From Balanoglossus misakiensis (lineage: Eukaryota; Hemichordata), in NCBI GenBank assembly GCA_040954595.2, contig CM082590.2, positions 5,890,001-5,954,000 of the forward strand: DNA of 64,000 bases, in the 5' to 3' direction. The notes under the pieces are model-generated. The model saw only the letters and a list, made by a program, of their open reading frames with translations. It did not search any database and was not told where the DNA came from. Positions within the stretch are counted from its first letter, which is position 1. Each line of letters starts with the position of its first letter. The position numbers and the translations under genes are program-made. Of the stretch, positions 33,851 to 45,805 are shown in pieces.

Positions 33851-34951
33851 ATTTAACTGTCTGGTCACTGTGATGGGGAAAAAACGTGTAGTCTGCGAGA
33901 GGCCCTATCTACAACATTAAAGTTGGGAATATTTTGTCTGTCTTCAGTTACCATGTTCACTGAATATCTCACTTGTATGTAGAATACGGCAAGCAATTCC
34001 TCTATGATTTGTATAGGCCGGACGTACATGTAAGAAATTGAACCGTGCAAACTAGAAAACAAACGCGACACAGTTCATGTTGTGGGTGGATACCGAACAG
34101 TGAGACATTATGATTTTATGAGCGTCTATATGCCGTCCATTGTTATTGTTCTACCATAAATAATTTCACTTTAAATTGATTGATCCGTGAAGCTATCTCG
34201 CAGACTATTAACAGGTGGTTGACAGTGCGCCCTCAACGTTTCTTCGTCGTTTCTGCTACTGGTCTGCTGAATTTCGCGGCTAAGTAGAGACATGAATTTG
34301 GTTGCAAACTGTTATTTCTCACCAACATAGGTTTTACGCTTTCTCTCCCAGCAAAATTTGTCCACATTTGACAGGTCCTATTATATCCCGACTGGAAATT
34401 GACGCTGGCGTCCAGAACCTCTATGCAAATTTCAGATTGACACCCTGACCATTCTTGTTTATATAGTAAATATCATAAAATATACAAATTCTACAAATTC
34501 TTAGAGTAATCAAGAGATATATAAGAAATGGTTACAACCCAAACAGAAATGTAAACAATCCACTGCCAACATTGATTCCTCTCAAATTAATTGGCGGCTA
34601 AGTACGCTTTCATTATCAGAAGACTAACATTGTCTTTTTTGTTCAAAAATTATTATTCAAAGTCAATATTCAGTAATTAATATTATTCTTTGTTACAATA
34701 AGAATTCTTTTCCATGGTGATCTAGTTCTGTTTAAATCTGAAAAAGGTCATGAGACTTTAACTATAAAAAATAAAGGTTAGAGTTTGTGAGGTCCATGGT
34801 CCAATGTTATTGGCAATATTGGTGTATTTTTAGCGTAGATACTTGTTTTTATTGTGTTGCTATGGTTTTATGTCTTCAAAACTAACACAGGAGGGCGTTC
34901 TCTGTTGTCATGTCTCGCCATTTTGATTTCCTTCCACACTTCACTCTCACT
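33851..34951. other. No recognisable feature
   Basis: AT-rich DNA downstream of the NHL exon; probably 3' UTR and intergenic. Confidence 0.4.
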
Positions 34952-35562
34952 TCACTGAGCAAACACCTTCACATATCCGTTCCAACTAGACACGATAACA
35001 TTGCCAAATGGCTTGTCATCGGTCACACAGATACCTTGCGGATTTCCTACCCTATCATCATCACTGTCTATGCGACCAATGAATTGACCATCTGACTCAT
35101 ACTTCATCACTCTGTGATTACTGTAATCACACACATACACGTTGCCATCACTGTCATGTGATATCCCAAAGGGGCAACTCATCTGATTATCACCTGACCC
35201 GTGACTTCCAAAGTTGTACAGATATCCACCCTCAGCATCAAACACTTGAATACGGTGATTCCATTGATCTGATACAAACACTTTCCCTGCAGCATCAATA
35301 CTGATGCCTACAGGGTGGTACATCTGACCTTGACTTTGACCATAAGTGCCAAAAGACTTGTAATGATCACCATTTTTGTTGTAGATGTGTACACAGTGAC
35401 CCCCGTGATCGACAACATAGACCCTCCCATTGACAGGATGTATCGCAATTCCGCGCGGGGATTGAATCACACCTTTGCCGAAACAACGCATCACTCTACC
35501 ATTCTCATCATGCACGATTACTTGCTTACCACTGTCATCAGTAGTAAAGATACTTCCATCCT
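34952..35562 (-). CDS. NHL-repeat (TRIM-type) protein, 3' terminal exon
   Basis: A 611-nt exon opens after GTTTTCAG at 35563 (phase 1) and ends at TGA 34952, giving about 203 residues. The sequence is a run of NHL beta-propeller blades: for example SPRGIAIHPVNGRVYVVD, HPVGISIDAAGKVFVSD followed by QWNHRIQVFD, CPFGISHDSDGNVYVCD followed by YSNHRVMKY, and NPQGICVTDD near the end. This matches the C-terminal propeller of TRIM2/3/32/71-like and related NHL proteins. Such propellers bind RNA or protein; which applies here cannot be told. The 5' exons (RING, B-box or others) are not identifiable, and the upstream intron must run across the opposite-strand exon at 35662. The exon could also be an isolated duplicate; the intact frame argues against an old pseudogene. 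Confidence 0.82.
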
Positions 35563-35661
35563 CTGAAAACATTGGACAAACTATGAACTAGGTCCAAAAA
35601 GTCCGATGAACAAGAATTTTTTTCTCTCTGGCCTAATGGAGCTTTAATCTTTGATTTGCAG

Positions 35662-37661
35662 ACCTATATGTGTAAATGGTGTGGAACCCGGTATTGCAAA
35701 GAATGTCTGCGTGGGGATTTCACAGGGGAGATGTCGGCTCCAGGCAGATGCAGGAAATGTAACCAGGTAAGGCGTACTTTGTCATTTTCTTGAAATTTCC
35801 ACAAAATGTGCCAAAAGCGGAGTTTTATTAAAGCGCCTAGCTCGTCTGACACGCAAGTTCTAACTGTAGCCGCTGGTTACTGACGTTTAGTGAACAGTCA
35901 ATCCCATAAGGCAGTGCTCTGTCCTAACAACAGACAAGATGGCGGCGACCTTAATCTGTGTCGGAGATCGGGAAAAGACACCAGATTGGGTGAAAAGGGG
36001 GGACAAAACCAGAATCTACTTATACGGTGCGCATGATATATGGAAGGAAGCGAAAGCAGTCCACTATTTGAATGCATCGGACGGAAAATTTGCTGGGAAG
36101 TTACGCGCATGCGCGTGAGACGAGCTACGCGCTTTAGGGATGTACCTTCAGTAAAACTGAAAGTATTGTCATTTCTTTTAATTGTTGATTTTTGGATTCT
36201 CCTTTGTATGTATAATGAAAATCTGTAATAAAATATAGGGGTCACTGCGCTTGTTTTTGAAATACAGAGCCATGAATTAAGTCGATATTAGACGAAAACT
36301 GCTGACTCAGCATATCTCACCAATGGTTTGTCTATGGGGAAAATATTTAACGAAAATATATCTCAAAATTGAGCGCGGTGACCATATGATTTCATTTGAC
36401 CAATGAATTTATTTTTACTTGACTGAGCTATGTGTAATATTTCGTGGAAATGACAATAGTAGAAGTGAGTGTTCTAGCTATTCTCCGTGTAATCCTATGG
36501 AAAAAGATGAATTTCCAGTTTATGTTCTGCTCGTACATCCTTAAATTGTCGCCGCACTTGATTTTCCAATAGAGCTCTTCAGATATTTTCACCATAGGAA
36601 AACCACCGGAAGTACAAGAACAGAGCTTATTCAGCATTTTCCACAACCTTTAAGACCCCCCCCCCCTTAACTGAAAAAGTAGCATAGGAACACCCTGTTT
36701 TTTCTCTATATTTTAACATTCATTGATAAACAATTTCCAATAAAAATCAGAAAAATTACAATATTCCAACATTTGATTAGTCCGTTATAATTATTTTTTC
36801 TATTTTTGAAGTATTAAGACAATGCAGCACTGATTTAATTAGCCTCCATACAAACAGTACGCAGCTATCGTGTGTTTACCATTTTAATATTCATTTTGGT
36901 GAGATTTTTACTCTCATATCCTACAAACGGGATTGAAGTTGTGTGTGGTTGAACGTTGATTCACTTTATATCCACATGTAGAATAACATAAACGGTGTCT
37001 TGTATCAAACATAATTAATGGAAAAAGGGCAACGAGAGAGCGACTTTGTCCTGGGAGGTGTGTGTGGTTGAACGTTGATTCACTATATATCCACATGTAG
37101 AATAACATAAACAGTGTCTTGTATCAAACATAATTAATGGAAAAAGGGCAACAAGAGAGAGACTTTGTCCTGGGAGGTGTGTGTGGTTGAACGTTGATTC
37201 ACTATATATCCACATGTAGAATAACATAAACAGTGTCTTGTATCAAACATAATTAATGGAAAAAGGGCAACAAGAGAGAGACTTTGTCCTGGGAGGTGTG
37301 TGTGGTTGAACGTTGATTCACTATATATCCACATGTAGAATAACATAAACAGTGTCTTGTATCAAACATAATTAATGGAAAAAGGGCAACAAGAGAGAGA
37401 CTTTGTCCCTTTAATGGTATAATTGTTTTTTTTTTCTATTTTTAGAAAGCTTGCCAGGGTGAGAGAGTGGAATATGTAGTGCCGGAAAAGAAACCAGGAG
37501 ACGACGATAAGAAGGGACGGAAATCGGCCTCGGCGCGCGGAAGGAGCAAATCACCATCGAAATCAGCAAAGAGAAAATCCGGGAAGAAGTCCGGGAAGAA
37601 ATCCGGGAAAAAATCTGGAAAAAAATCCGGAAAGAAATCCGGAAAAAAGAAAAAGAAATAA
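35662..37661 (+). CDS. Small Cys-rich zinc-binding-like protein with Lys-rich tail, last two exons
   Basis: Exon 35662-35766 follows TTTGATTTGCAG and ends CCAG|GTAAGG; exon 37446-37661 follows TTTCTATTTTTAG and ends in TAA. Both are in phase 0 and join to 106 residues. The first 40 carry paired cysteines (MCKWCGTRYCKECLRGDF, then CRKCNQ and KACQG), a CxxC...CxxC...CxxC pattern that suggests one or two zinc sites. The rest is disordered and basic (DDDKKGRKSASARGR) and ends in six Ser-Gly-Lys-Lys repeats and five Lys. The ATG at 35668 could be the start, or 5' exons may lie upstream. I do not recognise the family by name. A nucleic-acid or nuclear role is inferred from the basic tail. The intron (35767-37445) is filled with MITEs G, F and an A-arm array. 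Confidence 0.72.
35828..36137. mobile_element. MITE G, joined to MITE F at a TTA(A)
   Basis: TTAA 35828-35831 then AGCGCCTAGCTCGTCTGAC; right end GAGACGAGCTACGCGCT then TTAGGGATGTAC, where the F element starts. Confidence 0.8.
36134..36544 (-). mobile_element. MITE F, inverted orientation
   Basis: Reverse complement of the 4829 element, ending TGCTCGTACATCC-TTAA at 36541-36544. Confidence 0.8.
36886..37414. repeat. 119-bp tandem array of the MITE A right arm
   Basis: Junctions TTTGTCCTGGGAGGTGTGTG lie at 37051, 37170 and 37289 (period 119). The array ends with a normal A terminus CCCT-TTAA at 37411-37414, about 30 bp before exon 37446. The last two complete units are nearly identical. Confidence 0.92.
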
Positions 37662-37717
37662 TCCAGCAAAATCATACAAAGGACTAATGTTTCCCCCTAA
37701 AATCATGACATTTTCAA

Positions 37718-38057
37718 TTAAAGGGACAAAGTCTCTCGTTTCCCTTTCCCATAATTATGTTTGATACAAGACACCGTTTATGTTATTCTACATGTGGATA
37801 TATAGTGAATCAATGTTCAACCACACACAACTTCCATCCCGTTTACAGGATATGAGAGTGAAAATCTCGCTAAAATGAATAAACGCTAGAGACCAATTAT
37901 TCAGTTTTTCACTCTCGTGTCTACAAGTGGGATGGAAGTTGTGTGTGGTTGAACGTTGATTCACTAGATATCCACATGTTGAATAACATAAACGCTGTCT
38001 TGTATCAAATATAATAAATGGAAAAAGGGCAGCGCGAGAGACACTTTGTCCCTTTAA
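37718..38057. mobile_element. MITE A, full length
   Basis: TTAA at 37718-37721 and 38054-38057, about 55 bp after the stop codon of the Lys-rich gene; may lie in its 3' UTR. Confidence 0.88.
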
Positions 38058-38829
38058 TAACAATTAGATTTTTTTCGAAGATTACAAAAGAATGTTCTTA
38101 TATACAGAAGCTACAAGCCTCAACTTTTTTCTGAAAAAGCAAAGCATTTACCATAAATAAGTATTTATAAAGTTTAGAAGCTTTATTCTTGCTAAGAGAA
38201 TTTTCCTTGGCTGCTTGAGTTCTGTAGTTTTAGTACCTGATTTATAGCAAAACAGAAAAATAATGAATTTCGGAGATCTATACAGCCAATCAGCCAATTT
38301 TTGTTGTCAGTAAAATTAAATGAATCAGGGTTGGCCCAAAGTTTAACTGCTACAATGTACATCTTTATAAACAATGTAGTTAATGCTGTTTCAATCTCTA
38401 GTGGTATGTAGATTCATTTTAGCTTGAAAGCCAACATTTAACCCTTTCACCCCCCCCCCCCCCCCCCCCAAGTTCCGTCTTTAGAGGGCCAACCTTAACA
38501 TAGAAAACAATTGGTTTGGACCGAAGGATGATGGTGACAGTATGGTCTGAACTGAAGAAATGTGAATAAAAAGATTACACAATATTCTTGCAAAAAAGAA
38601 CTTTTACAAAAAAATGAAAAAGGTTCATTTTTTAGACTAAGATCACAAAACCATGATTCTTATTTTCTACCACTTTTGCAATCAAACAGGTCTTAAAATA
38701 AATTTAAAAATAAGCTGGGCTTTTTGTACTAATTCTTGTGACAATATTTTTTGTAAATTTTATATTTATTATGAAATCTCTCAGATGGCAATTATCTGTA
38801 TATTTGTGATAATTAATTAACTCTTGCCA
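38058..38829. other. No gene; degenerate element C at about 38438-38560
   Basis: TTAACCCTTTCACC followed by a poly-C run, then TTGGTTTGGACCGAAGG. The remainder is AT-rich with no recognised feature. Confidence 0.45.
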
Positions 38830-39193
38830 TTAAAGGGACAAAGTCTCTCTCTCGCTGCCCTTTTTCCATTAATTATGTTTGATACAAGACACTGGTTATG
38901 TTATTCTACATGTGGATATATAGTGAATCAACGTTCGACCACACACAATGACACAACTTACATCCTGTTTGTAGGATATGAGAGCAAAAATCTCGCCAAA
39001 ATGAATAAATGGTAAACATCAATTATTCATTTTGGCGAGTTTTTTCACTCTCGTGTCTACAAGTTGGATGGAAGGTGTGTGTGGTCGAACGTTGATTCGC
39101 TATATATCCACATGTAGAATAACATAAACAGTGTCTTGTATCAATCATAATTAATGGAAAAAGGGCAGCGAGAGAGAGACTTTGTCCCTTTAA
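38830..39193. mobile_element. MITE A, full length
   Basis: TTAA at 38830-38833 and 39190-39193. A 9-bp insertion duplicates ACACAA near 38943. Confidence 0.9.
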
Positions 39194-39339
39194 TATTATT
39201 TTTTTTAAATGCCCAAAAGCTGTAGTGCTTATGGCAATCACTGAGAATTGTTGAAAACTTAAAGGGCAAGTGTCGTCCAACCTGCAGCTGTGAGTATGGG
39301 TCCCATATGCCACAGTTGGTAGCAAGTCAATATAGGAGC

Positions 39340-39640
39340 AATGTGTAACTGCTACAATGTAAATCACAACAAACAATGTGTTGTTACTTTGTAATACATT
39401 GTACATCATTGCAAGCAATGTGGTTGTTACGTTGTATTACATTTGTACACTGTAGTGTAACTGCTACAATGTACATCATTGCAAACAATGTGGTTGTTAC
39501 TTTGTATTACACTGTAGTGTAACTGCTACAATGTACATCATTGCAAACAATGTGGTTGTTACTTTGTATTACACTGTAGTGTAACTGCTACAATGTACAT
39601 CATTGCAAACAATGTGGTTGTTACTTTGTAATACATTGTT
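39340..39640. repeat. 62-bp tandem repeat
   Basis: Units start TGTAGTGTAACTGCTACAAT at 39451, 39513 and 39575; a diverged longer unit precedes them at 39340. Each unit contains the palindromic pair CATTGCAAACAATG. Confidence 0.85.
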
Positions 39641-39825
39641 ACTTTTTATCACATTCATATTTATTTTATACAATATGTATTGGTTGGCAAGGTGTCCCTT
39701 ACAGTTGTTACAATGCAGATGGGTGTGTTTATAAACAGAAAAGTTACACATGAGCATTATAGAGGACCATACACCCCATTGAGGATGTAAGGTAATACTG
39801 GCCTATATTTTTGTACAGTTGTATT

Positions 39826-40190
39826 AAAGACTCTAGAGCTGCCACTTTGTGCATTAATTTTCGTGATTTTTCAACTCAAATTAGTCCATCTAAATAAGCT
39901 TACTGATAGGTATACATGCATGAACACCTTATAGATGCCTGATTGTGGCTGTATGTAGCGATTTGAAAATGCTATGTATTAAACAGTTGCTGCACCGATT
40001 TAATCAGCCTCCATACAAACAGTACGCAGCTATCGTGGTATGCGTCGCCAAGAGATGACAAACTGATGCAAATGCAACTAATATGGCTTAATGGTGAGGA
40101 CTTTAGAGGATAGGGAATAGATTTGAAGTATTTCACTGTGGAAAAAATATGTGAAATTTGGCAGCTATAGGGGCTTTAAATTGTACTGGT
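39826..40190. mobile_element. Repeat J copy
   Basis: CTCTAGAGCTGCCACTTTG at the left and GGCAGCTATAGGGGCTTTAAA at the right. Confidence 0.65.
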
Positions 40191-40554
40191 TGTTACTTTG
40201 TATTACATTGTATATCACCGCAAACAATAAATTGTTACTTTTTATCAGATTTCCAATTTAATTTGATATAACATGTATCCATTGGCTGGGTCTCCCAGAA
40301 CAGTGGGAACAATACTGGCTAAGGTGTGTTTATGAACACCAAAGTTGCACATGAGCAGTTCGGACGACATTCCCCCTTTAAGTGAACAAAATAACGATAA
40401 CATGCAATTTACCAGTACTATATTTACAAAATGTAATACATTTAAAGAGCGGCTTGTATTTTTATGAGCACTTTAATCAGGACATTAAAATCTTACAGGG
40501 GTCATTTCTAGAAGATAATTGTACAGTTTCAAGTTGTCTGATGTAGTAGGAAAA

Positions 40555-41045
40555 AGGGGGTATTCTGTGGAAGTAATAATTATGCCAAATTCTCTTCTAT
40601 TGTCCTGTGTAATAGTTTGTAAGGCCATAGTAAGTAAATTCTTTGTTTTGCTTCCACACACACACACACAAATTTGCCTTCATTTGCAGTTTTGCCATGC
40701 TATATGTATATTCCTGAAGTGATTTGACATGACCATTTTACATTGCCAAGTGGTTCTATGGCTGTCCTATGACTGCACAAAGGGTTTCCTGTGAAGTAAT
40801 AATTATGCCAAATTCACTTCTGTTGTCTTGTGTAATACATGTAGTTTGTAAGGCCATAGAAAGTAAATTATTTGTTTTGCATCCGCTAAAAATTCTGAAT
40901 GGTAGGCGGCTAATTTGTTAAAACACACACAAATTTACCTTCATTGACAGTTTTGCCATGCTATATGCATGTCGCTGTAGTAATCTGACATGGCCATTTT
41001 ACATTGTCAAGTAGTTCTATGGCTGTCATGTGACTGCACAATGAA
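40555..41045. repeat. Diverged tandem duplication of about 240 bp
   Basis: GAAGTAATAATTATGCCAAA, GTTTGTAAGGCCATAG and GTTTTGCCATGCTATATG each occur twice, in the same order, at about 40570-40790 and 40793-41045. Confidence 0.75.
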
Positions 41046-41189
41046 GTATGTTGCTGCAATGTGAAAGTCATGGCTTGTTTTTGTGACACGAGAAAAATTT
41101 CCCAAGAAAAATTTGTATGTGTTTTTCTAGAAAACCACTGAAAACCTACATGCACGTGGACGCAAAACAAAGAATTTACATACTTTGGC

Positions 41190-41475
41190 TTCGGCCAAAA
41201 ATATATGTGCTATTCCGATTACATGGTTTTCAAAAATTGGTTAGGTAGGTAGGGAAATGTTTTTTTATTTTGCAATTTTTTTTTATTTCTTTGGCTGCCG
41301 TAGTGTACCAGGTAGAAGAATGATGTCATAGTTCTTGCGTAATTATCGCATTTTTCATAAATTTTGTATATTTGAGATCGTTATTTTTACTTCCAGTTTA
41401 CGAAGCTCTAAAAAGTTTTAGGGTCGGTGGATTGAAATTAGGGTAGGTCGGGTAATCGGAACAGAACATTTTCTT
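41190..41475. mobile_element. Repeat U, opposite orientation
   Basis: ATATATGTGCTATTCCGATT near 41201 and GGTAATCGGAACAGAACAT near 41450 are inverted termini. Confidence 0.6.
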
Positions 41476-41809
41476 ATTTTGATTTCTCTTAATTGTATTT
41501 CAGGACTTAAAGATTTGTGGTCACTGAAATAACCCCACAGAAAGCACTACAAAGTTATCCAGCTAGTTTAAATAAAGACGATTACAAATATTCCAATGAT
41601 GTCACTTAGTTGTTTGTTGTTTGTTTTTTGAAGGTTTTTTTTCTGTGAGATGGTTTCTGCAATCAGACATGTTCTCCATGGAAACATATTGTCATTCAAA
41701 ACTGTAAAGAATAGATGATTCTCTATTCGAAAAGACATTTCCGTTTTTGGACCAAAATTCCTCGATACTGTGTGATTAAATGCATTTGTGATCTCCAATT
41801 CTGGCTGCC

Positions 41810-42557
41810 TTAAAGGGAAGGGGTCGTCGCGCCGTGTGGGTGTCCCCCTTGATGAGAATATGCCCTCCCATACCAGCACAAACCCCACTGCAGTCGCCAC
41901 GACCTACTAGGATCTTCAGTTGCTGTCATGCCCAGTCTACGATAAAGGGAAGGGGTCGTCGCGCCGCGTGGGTGTCCCCCTTGATGAGAATATGTCCTCC
42001 CATACCAGCACAAACCCCACTGCAGTTGCCACGACCTACTAGGATCTCCAGTTGCTGTCATGCCCAGTCTACGATAAAGGGAAGGGGTCGTCGCGCCGCG
42101 TGGGTGTCCCCCTTGATGAGAATATGTCCTCCCATACCAGCACAAACCTCACTGCAGTCGCCACGACCTACTAGGATCTTCAGTTGCTGTCATGCCCAGT
42201 CTACGATAAAGGGAAGGGGTCGTCGCGCCGCGTGGGTGTCCCCCTTGATGAGAATATGTCCTCCCATACCAGCACAAACCCCACTGCAGTTGCCACGACC
42301 TACTAGGATCTCCAGTTGCTGTCATGCCCAGTCTACGATAAAGGGAAGGGGTCGTCGCGCCGCGTGGGTGTCCCCCTTGATGAGAATATGTCCTCCCATA
42401 CCAGCACAAACCCCACTGCAGTTGCCACGACCTACTAGGATCTCCAGTTGCTGTCATACCCAGTCTACGCTATGGTTAAATGTAAATTCAGAGATTTGTG
42501 GATGAATTGTAATGTTAATAAACAAACAAACGCGGCGCGACGACCGCTTCCCTTTAA
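41810..42557 (+). mobile_element. MITE E expanded to a 132-bp x5 tandem array
   Basis: Unit starts at 41811, 41943, 42075, 42207 and 42339 give an exact 132-bp period. Only the last unit is followed by the element's right end (CGCGGCGCGACGACCGC) and TTAA at 42554-42557. The long ORFs on both strands (223, 111 and 102 aa) come from the array: 132 is divisible by 3, which keeps the frames open. Units alternate between two variants (CAGTCGCCACG and CAGTTGCCACG), hinting at two-unit steps. Confidence 0.92.
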
Positions 42558-42903
42558 ATAGTTGTTCACTTTGTGTTAGAGGGTTAAATCACATTACAAT
42601 AATTGCATTGTGATTGACTTGAACGATGTCCGAGTCAAGATCACATGGTGACCTCGTTGCCTAGGCAGCGAATTTTGACTTCTATTGACATGCAAACTTT
42701 CAGAAACGACGACAGTAGACTGCACTTCCAGACTGTCTGTGGGTAAGTCTATCTAAAACACACTGCAGTCTGGATAGCAGAGTAGGTCCAAGCATAGTCT
42801 TGCTCCAAGACCATGTGATACTGAAATGCGCGTCTGCGTTACGTATAGAACGTCCTGTGGACGCGACGCTAATCACACAGTCTTGCCGATTCTGTAAACG
42901 CCC

Positions 42904-43096
42904 TTAAAGGTATACGGTCACCTATGCAAATTTAGCCACAGTTACCATGGTAAATTAGGATCTAGCCAATCGCTGATTTTCAGTGGGTGGCACACGTGAA
43001 AAAGAGAGCGCCACCATATGTTCTTTATAATGCTCAAATACGCCATTTCAGCCATATATGGGCGAATGTAAATTGGAGGTGACTGTATACCTTTAA
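42904..43096. mobile_element. MITE P, intact, TTAA-flanked
   Basis: TTAA, AGGTATACGGTCACC ... GGTGACTGTATACCT, TTAA; 193 bp. A second, interrupted copy is at 59666-60148. Confidence 0.82.
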
Positions 43097-43670
43097 GTGG
43101 TTTTACCAGATTTTGGTAAGTAGCGGAGAACATTCGAACTTCATATGTCTGTCAATCAAATTAGCGTCGCGTCAACATGATGTTCTATACGCGTACATAC
43201 CACGTATAGAATACGCATTTTTGGACGTTATCGCGAGCTTGTGTGCGCTTCTAGATGTTCTATATGCGAATTAACGCCACTCATGAATATTCAATCATAC
43301 AAATATATGTGTACAGAAATGTAGAACGCGTCGTATGAAAGTTCTATTTCTTATCGACAGCGACTGCCTATAGAGTCTAGTCCAAGCACAGTAAACAATG
43401 TGTTCGAACCAAACCATGTCGGTGAAAGGGTTTACTGGTAATATCTGTGCATCTATTGACAAGATTCACCATCTATGCTGAAAGAAATCTTTAATATCCT
43501 AATATGCAATATTTGTGCACATATCAAATGTATAAATAAACCATCCTAATAGTGACGACACTTGTAAATAATTAAAAGATACATGAAATGATACAATTTC
43601 TTAACTTTCCTAAAATGTTTTCAAAAGTATCTGTTCAGTGATATCATCCAAAATTATATACAATGTTAAC
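43097..43670. other. No recognisable feature
   Basis: No repeat partner or coding signal found. Confidence 0.4.
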
Positions 43671-43671
43671 T

Positions 43672-44002
43672 TTAAAGGGACAAAGTCTGTCCCACACTGC
43701 CCTTTTACCAGTAATTATGTTTGATACAAGATACTGTACATGTGTATTTGTACTGAACAAATGTTCGACCACACGCAACTTCCATCCCACTCGTATGATA
43801 TGAGAGTAATAACTCACCCAAAATAAATAAATGGTAGACACTGATAATTTATTTTGGCTAGTTTTTCACTCTAATATCTACAAGCGGGATGGAAGGTGTG
43901 TGTGGTTGAACATTGATTCACAATAGAATAACATAAATGGTGTCTGGTATCAAACATAATTATTGGAAAAAGGACAGCGAGAGAGAGACTTTGTCCCTTT
44001 AA
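43672..44002. mobile_element. MITE A, full length, diverged
   Basis: TTAA at 43672-43675 and 43999-44002. More substitutions than most copies, so older. Confidence 0.85.
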
Positions 44003-44149
44003 ACAGAAGATAGCTTATCGGACAGAAAATAAGTTCTTTGACAGAGATCATTTCAATCACTGAACCTAAATTGACTATTAATTGTGCCAAATATGTTCTG
44101 ATAAATTGATTGTAACTGTAAATAACTGTAAATTACAATAGAACTGTTT

Positions 44150-44666
44150 CAAGGGCAACGATCATCTTATGCGCATGTGACAAACCAGAGACTCTGGTTA
44201 AAAAGACTGTATAAAAACAGACAAGATATCGGCGACCATAGTCTGTGTCGGAGATTGGGAAAAGCAAACTGGATGAAAAGAATGGTTAGGGTTGTCATTT
44301 CCAGATGACGGTCAAAAAATATTTTGGAGTATTTTGTACTTTAGAACCGCCAGACTTATAACATGTATCGGGTATGGTGCCCCATCAGCCTCATGGCGTT
44401 TCGTCTGCACAGTCTTTGTCTGCACCACGTTGTTGAAGTTGCCCGACATCTGGAAATTTGAATCCCAACGTAACCGCGCCTGAGCGCGTCGGACGTCATT
44501 TGATATCGAAAAATATAATGCACATGAAATATGGAAGGAAGCATATGCAGTCCACTATTTGAATGTGTCGAATGCATAATTTGCAAAACACTTGGATTAG
44601 GCTAAATGTTTGTACACATGAAATTACATGCATGTGCATATCAAAGACGATCGTTGCCCTTTAAAA
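44150..44666. mobile_element. G-related element with nested repeat Q
   Basis: Outer inverted ends AAGGGCAACGATC and GATCGTTGCCCTTT; the interior shares TGTGTCGGAGATTGGGAAAA with MITE G. Repeat Q (TTTCCAGATGACGGTC, ACATGTATCGGGTATGGTGC) interrupts it at about 44293-44515. Confidence 0.65.
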
Positions 44667-44837
44667 TTTAACCCCAACTTTGCAAAATTTGGTCAACTCA
44701 CTGTGTGAGGTCGCAATTTCTCCCCATGTATATAGCGCAGTCTGGCAAGAAGTTAAATCCCTTGAATGCCATATTTACAGTCAAAACTTTGGTGCATCAT
44801 TTTTGTCATTTTTACACATTTTCCCCAATTTTTTCCC

Positions 44838-45173
44838 TTACAGGGACAAAGTCTCTCTCTCGCTGTCCCTTTTTCATTGATTATGTTTTATACAACATGT
44901 GGATATATAGTGAATCCAAGTTCGACCACACACAACTTCCATCCCATTTGTAGGATATGATAGTAATAATCTCGACAAAATGAATAAATGGTAGAGACCG
45001 ATTATTCATTTTGGCTAATTTCACTTTCGTGTCTACAAGTGGGATGGAAGTTGTGTGTGGTTGAACATTAATTCACTATATATATCCATATGTAGATATA
45101 ACATAAACAGTGTCTTGTATCAAACATAATTAATGGAAAAAAGGGCATCGAGAGAGAGACTTTGTCGCTTTAA
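44838..45173. mobile_element. MITE A
   Basis: Left flank TTAC (mutated), right CGCT-TTAA 45170-45173. It has a small deletion in the first arm (TTTATACAACATGTGG). Confidence 0.85.
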
Positions 45174-45479
45174 TTCTAGAAGTAGTAATTATTTCCCATT
45201 GCCTGCAGGTCTTGATCAAAATTTACATGAAAATATGCTAAAAGTTACGAAATTTCTGAAAAATGGCAAGTTGACTATGGCGTTCAAAGTGTTAACAGGA
45301 CAATATATAACTATAACTTTAACTATTTTTTTTTCATCCCCGGGTTCTTTTTCTATTTCCAGATACATGTAATATGTTGAAATTCTGTTTACCTGTACAT
45401 GTGCAACAACTACTGTTATTGTCGACAATAAATTCAAGTCCAGACTTGAAATAATTTTTTCCACAATAACAGTGCTGAT

Positions 45480-45636
45480 ATTTACTCTCATTCTACTAAC
45501 GGGATGGAAGTTGTGTGCTGTCAAACATTGATAATTTTTATATCCACACGTTGAATAACATAAATAGTGTCTTGTAAGTTGTACCAAACATTATTCATGG
45601 AAAAAGGGCAGCGAGAGAGAGACTTTGTCCCTTTAA
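45480..45636. mobile_element. MITE A, right arm only
   Basis: Starts TTTACTCTCATTCTACTAAC, ends CCCT-TTAA at 45633-45636. Confidence 0.8.
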
Positions 45637-45805
45637 CCTTAAAGTGTAGTCTCTGCTTTGCTTACTATCAATCCTGGTTCAACATTCCCTTTCTGGTAAA
45701 TGAATAAAATAATTCTGCCTTGGTCTATAAATATTTAATATATCTCTCATTATCTGTAATATTTTCTTAATATTAGATGGATATATGAATATTTTACATC
45801 TTTTC

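Noticed and set aside
41834-42505. 223-aa open frame (and 111/102-aa frames on the other strand)
   Set aside because: Produced by the 132-bp tandem array of MITE E, whose length is a multiple of three; no start context, domain or splice support.
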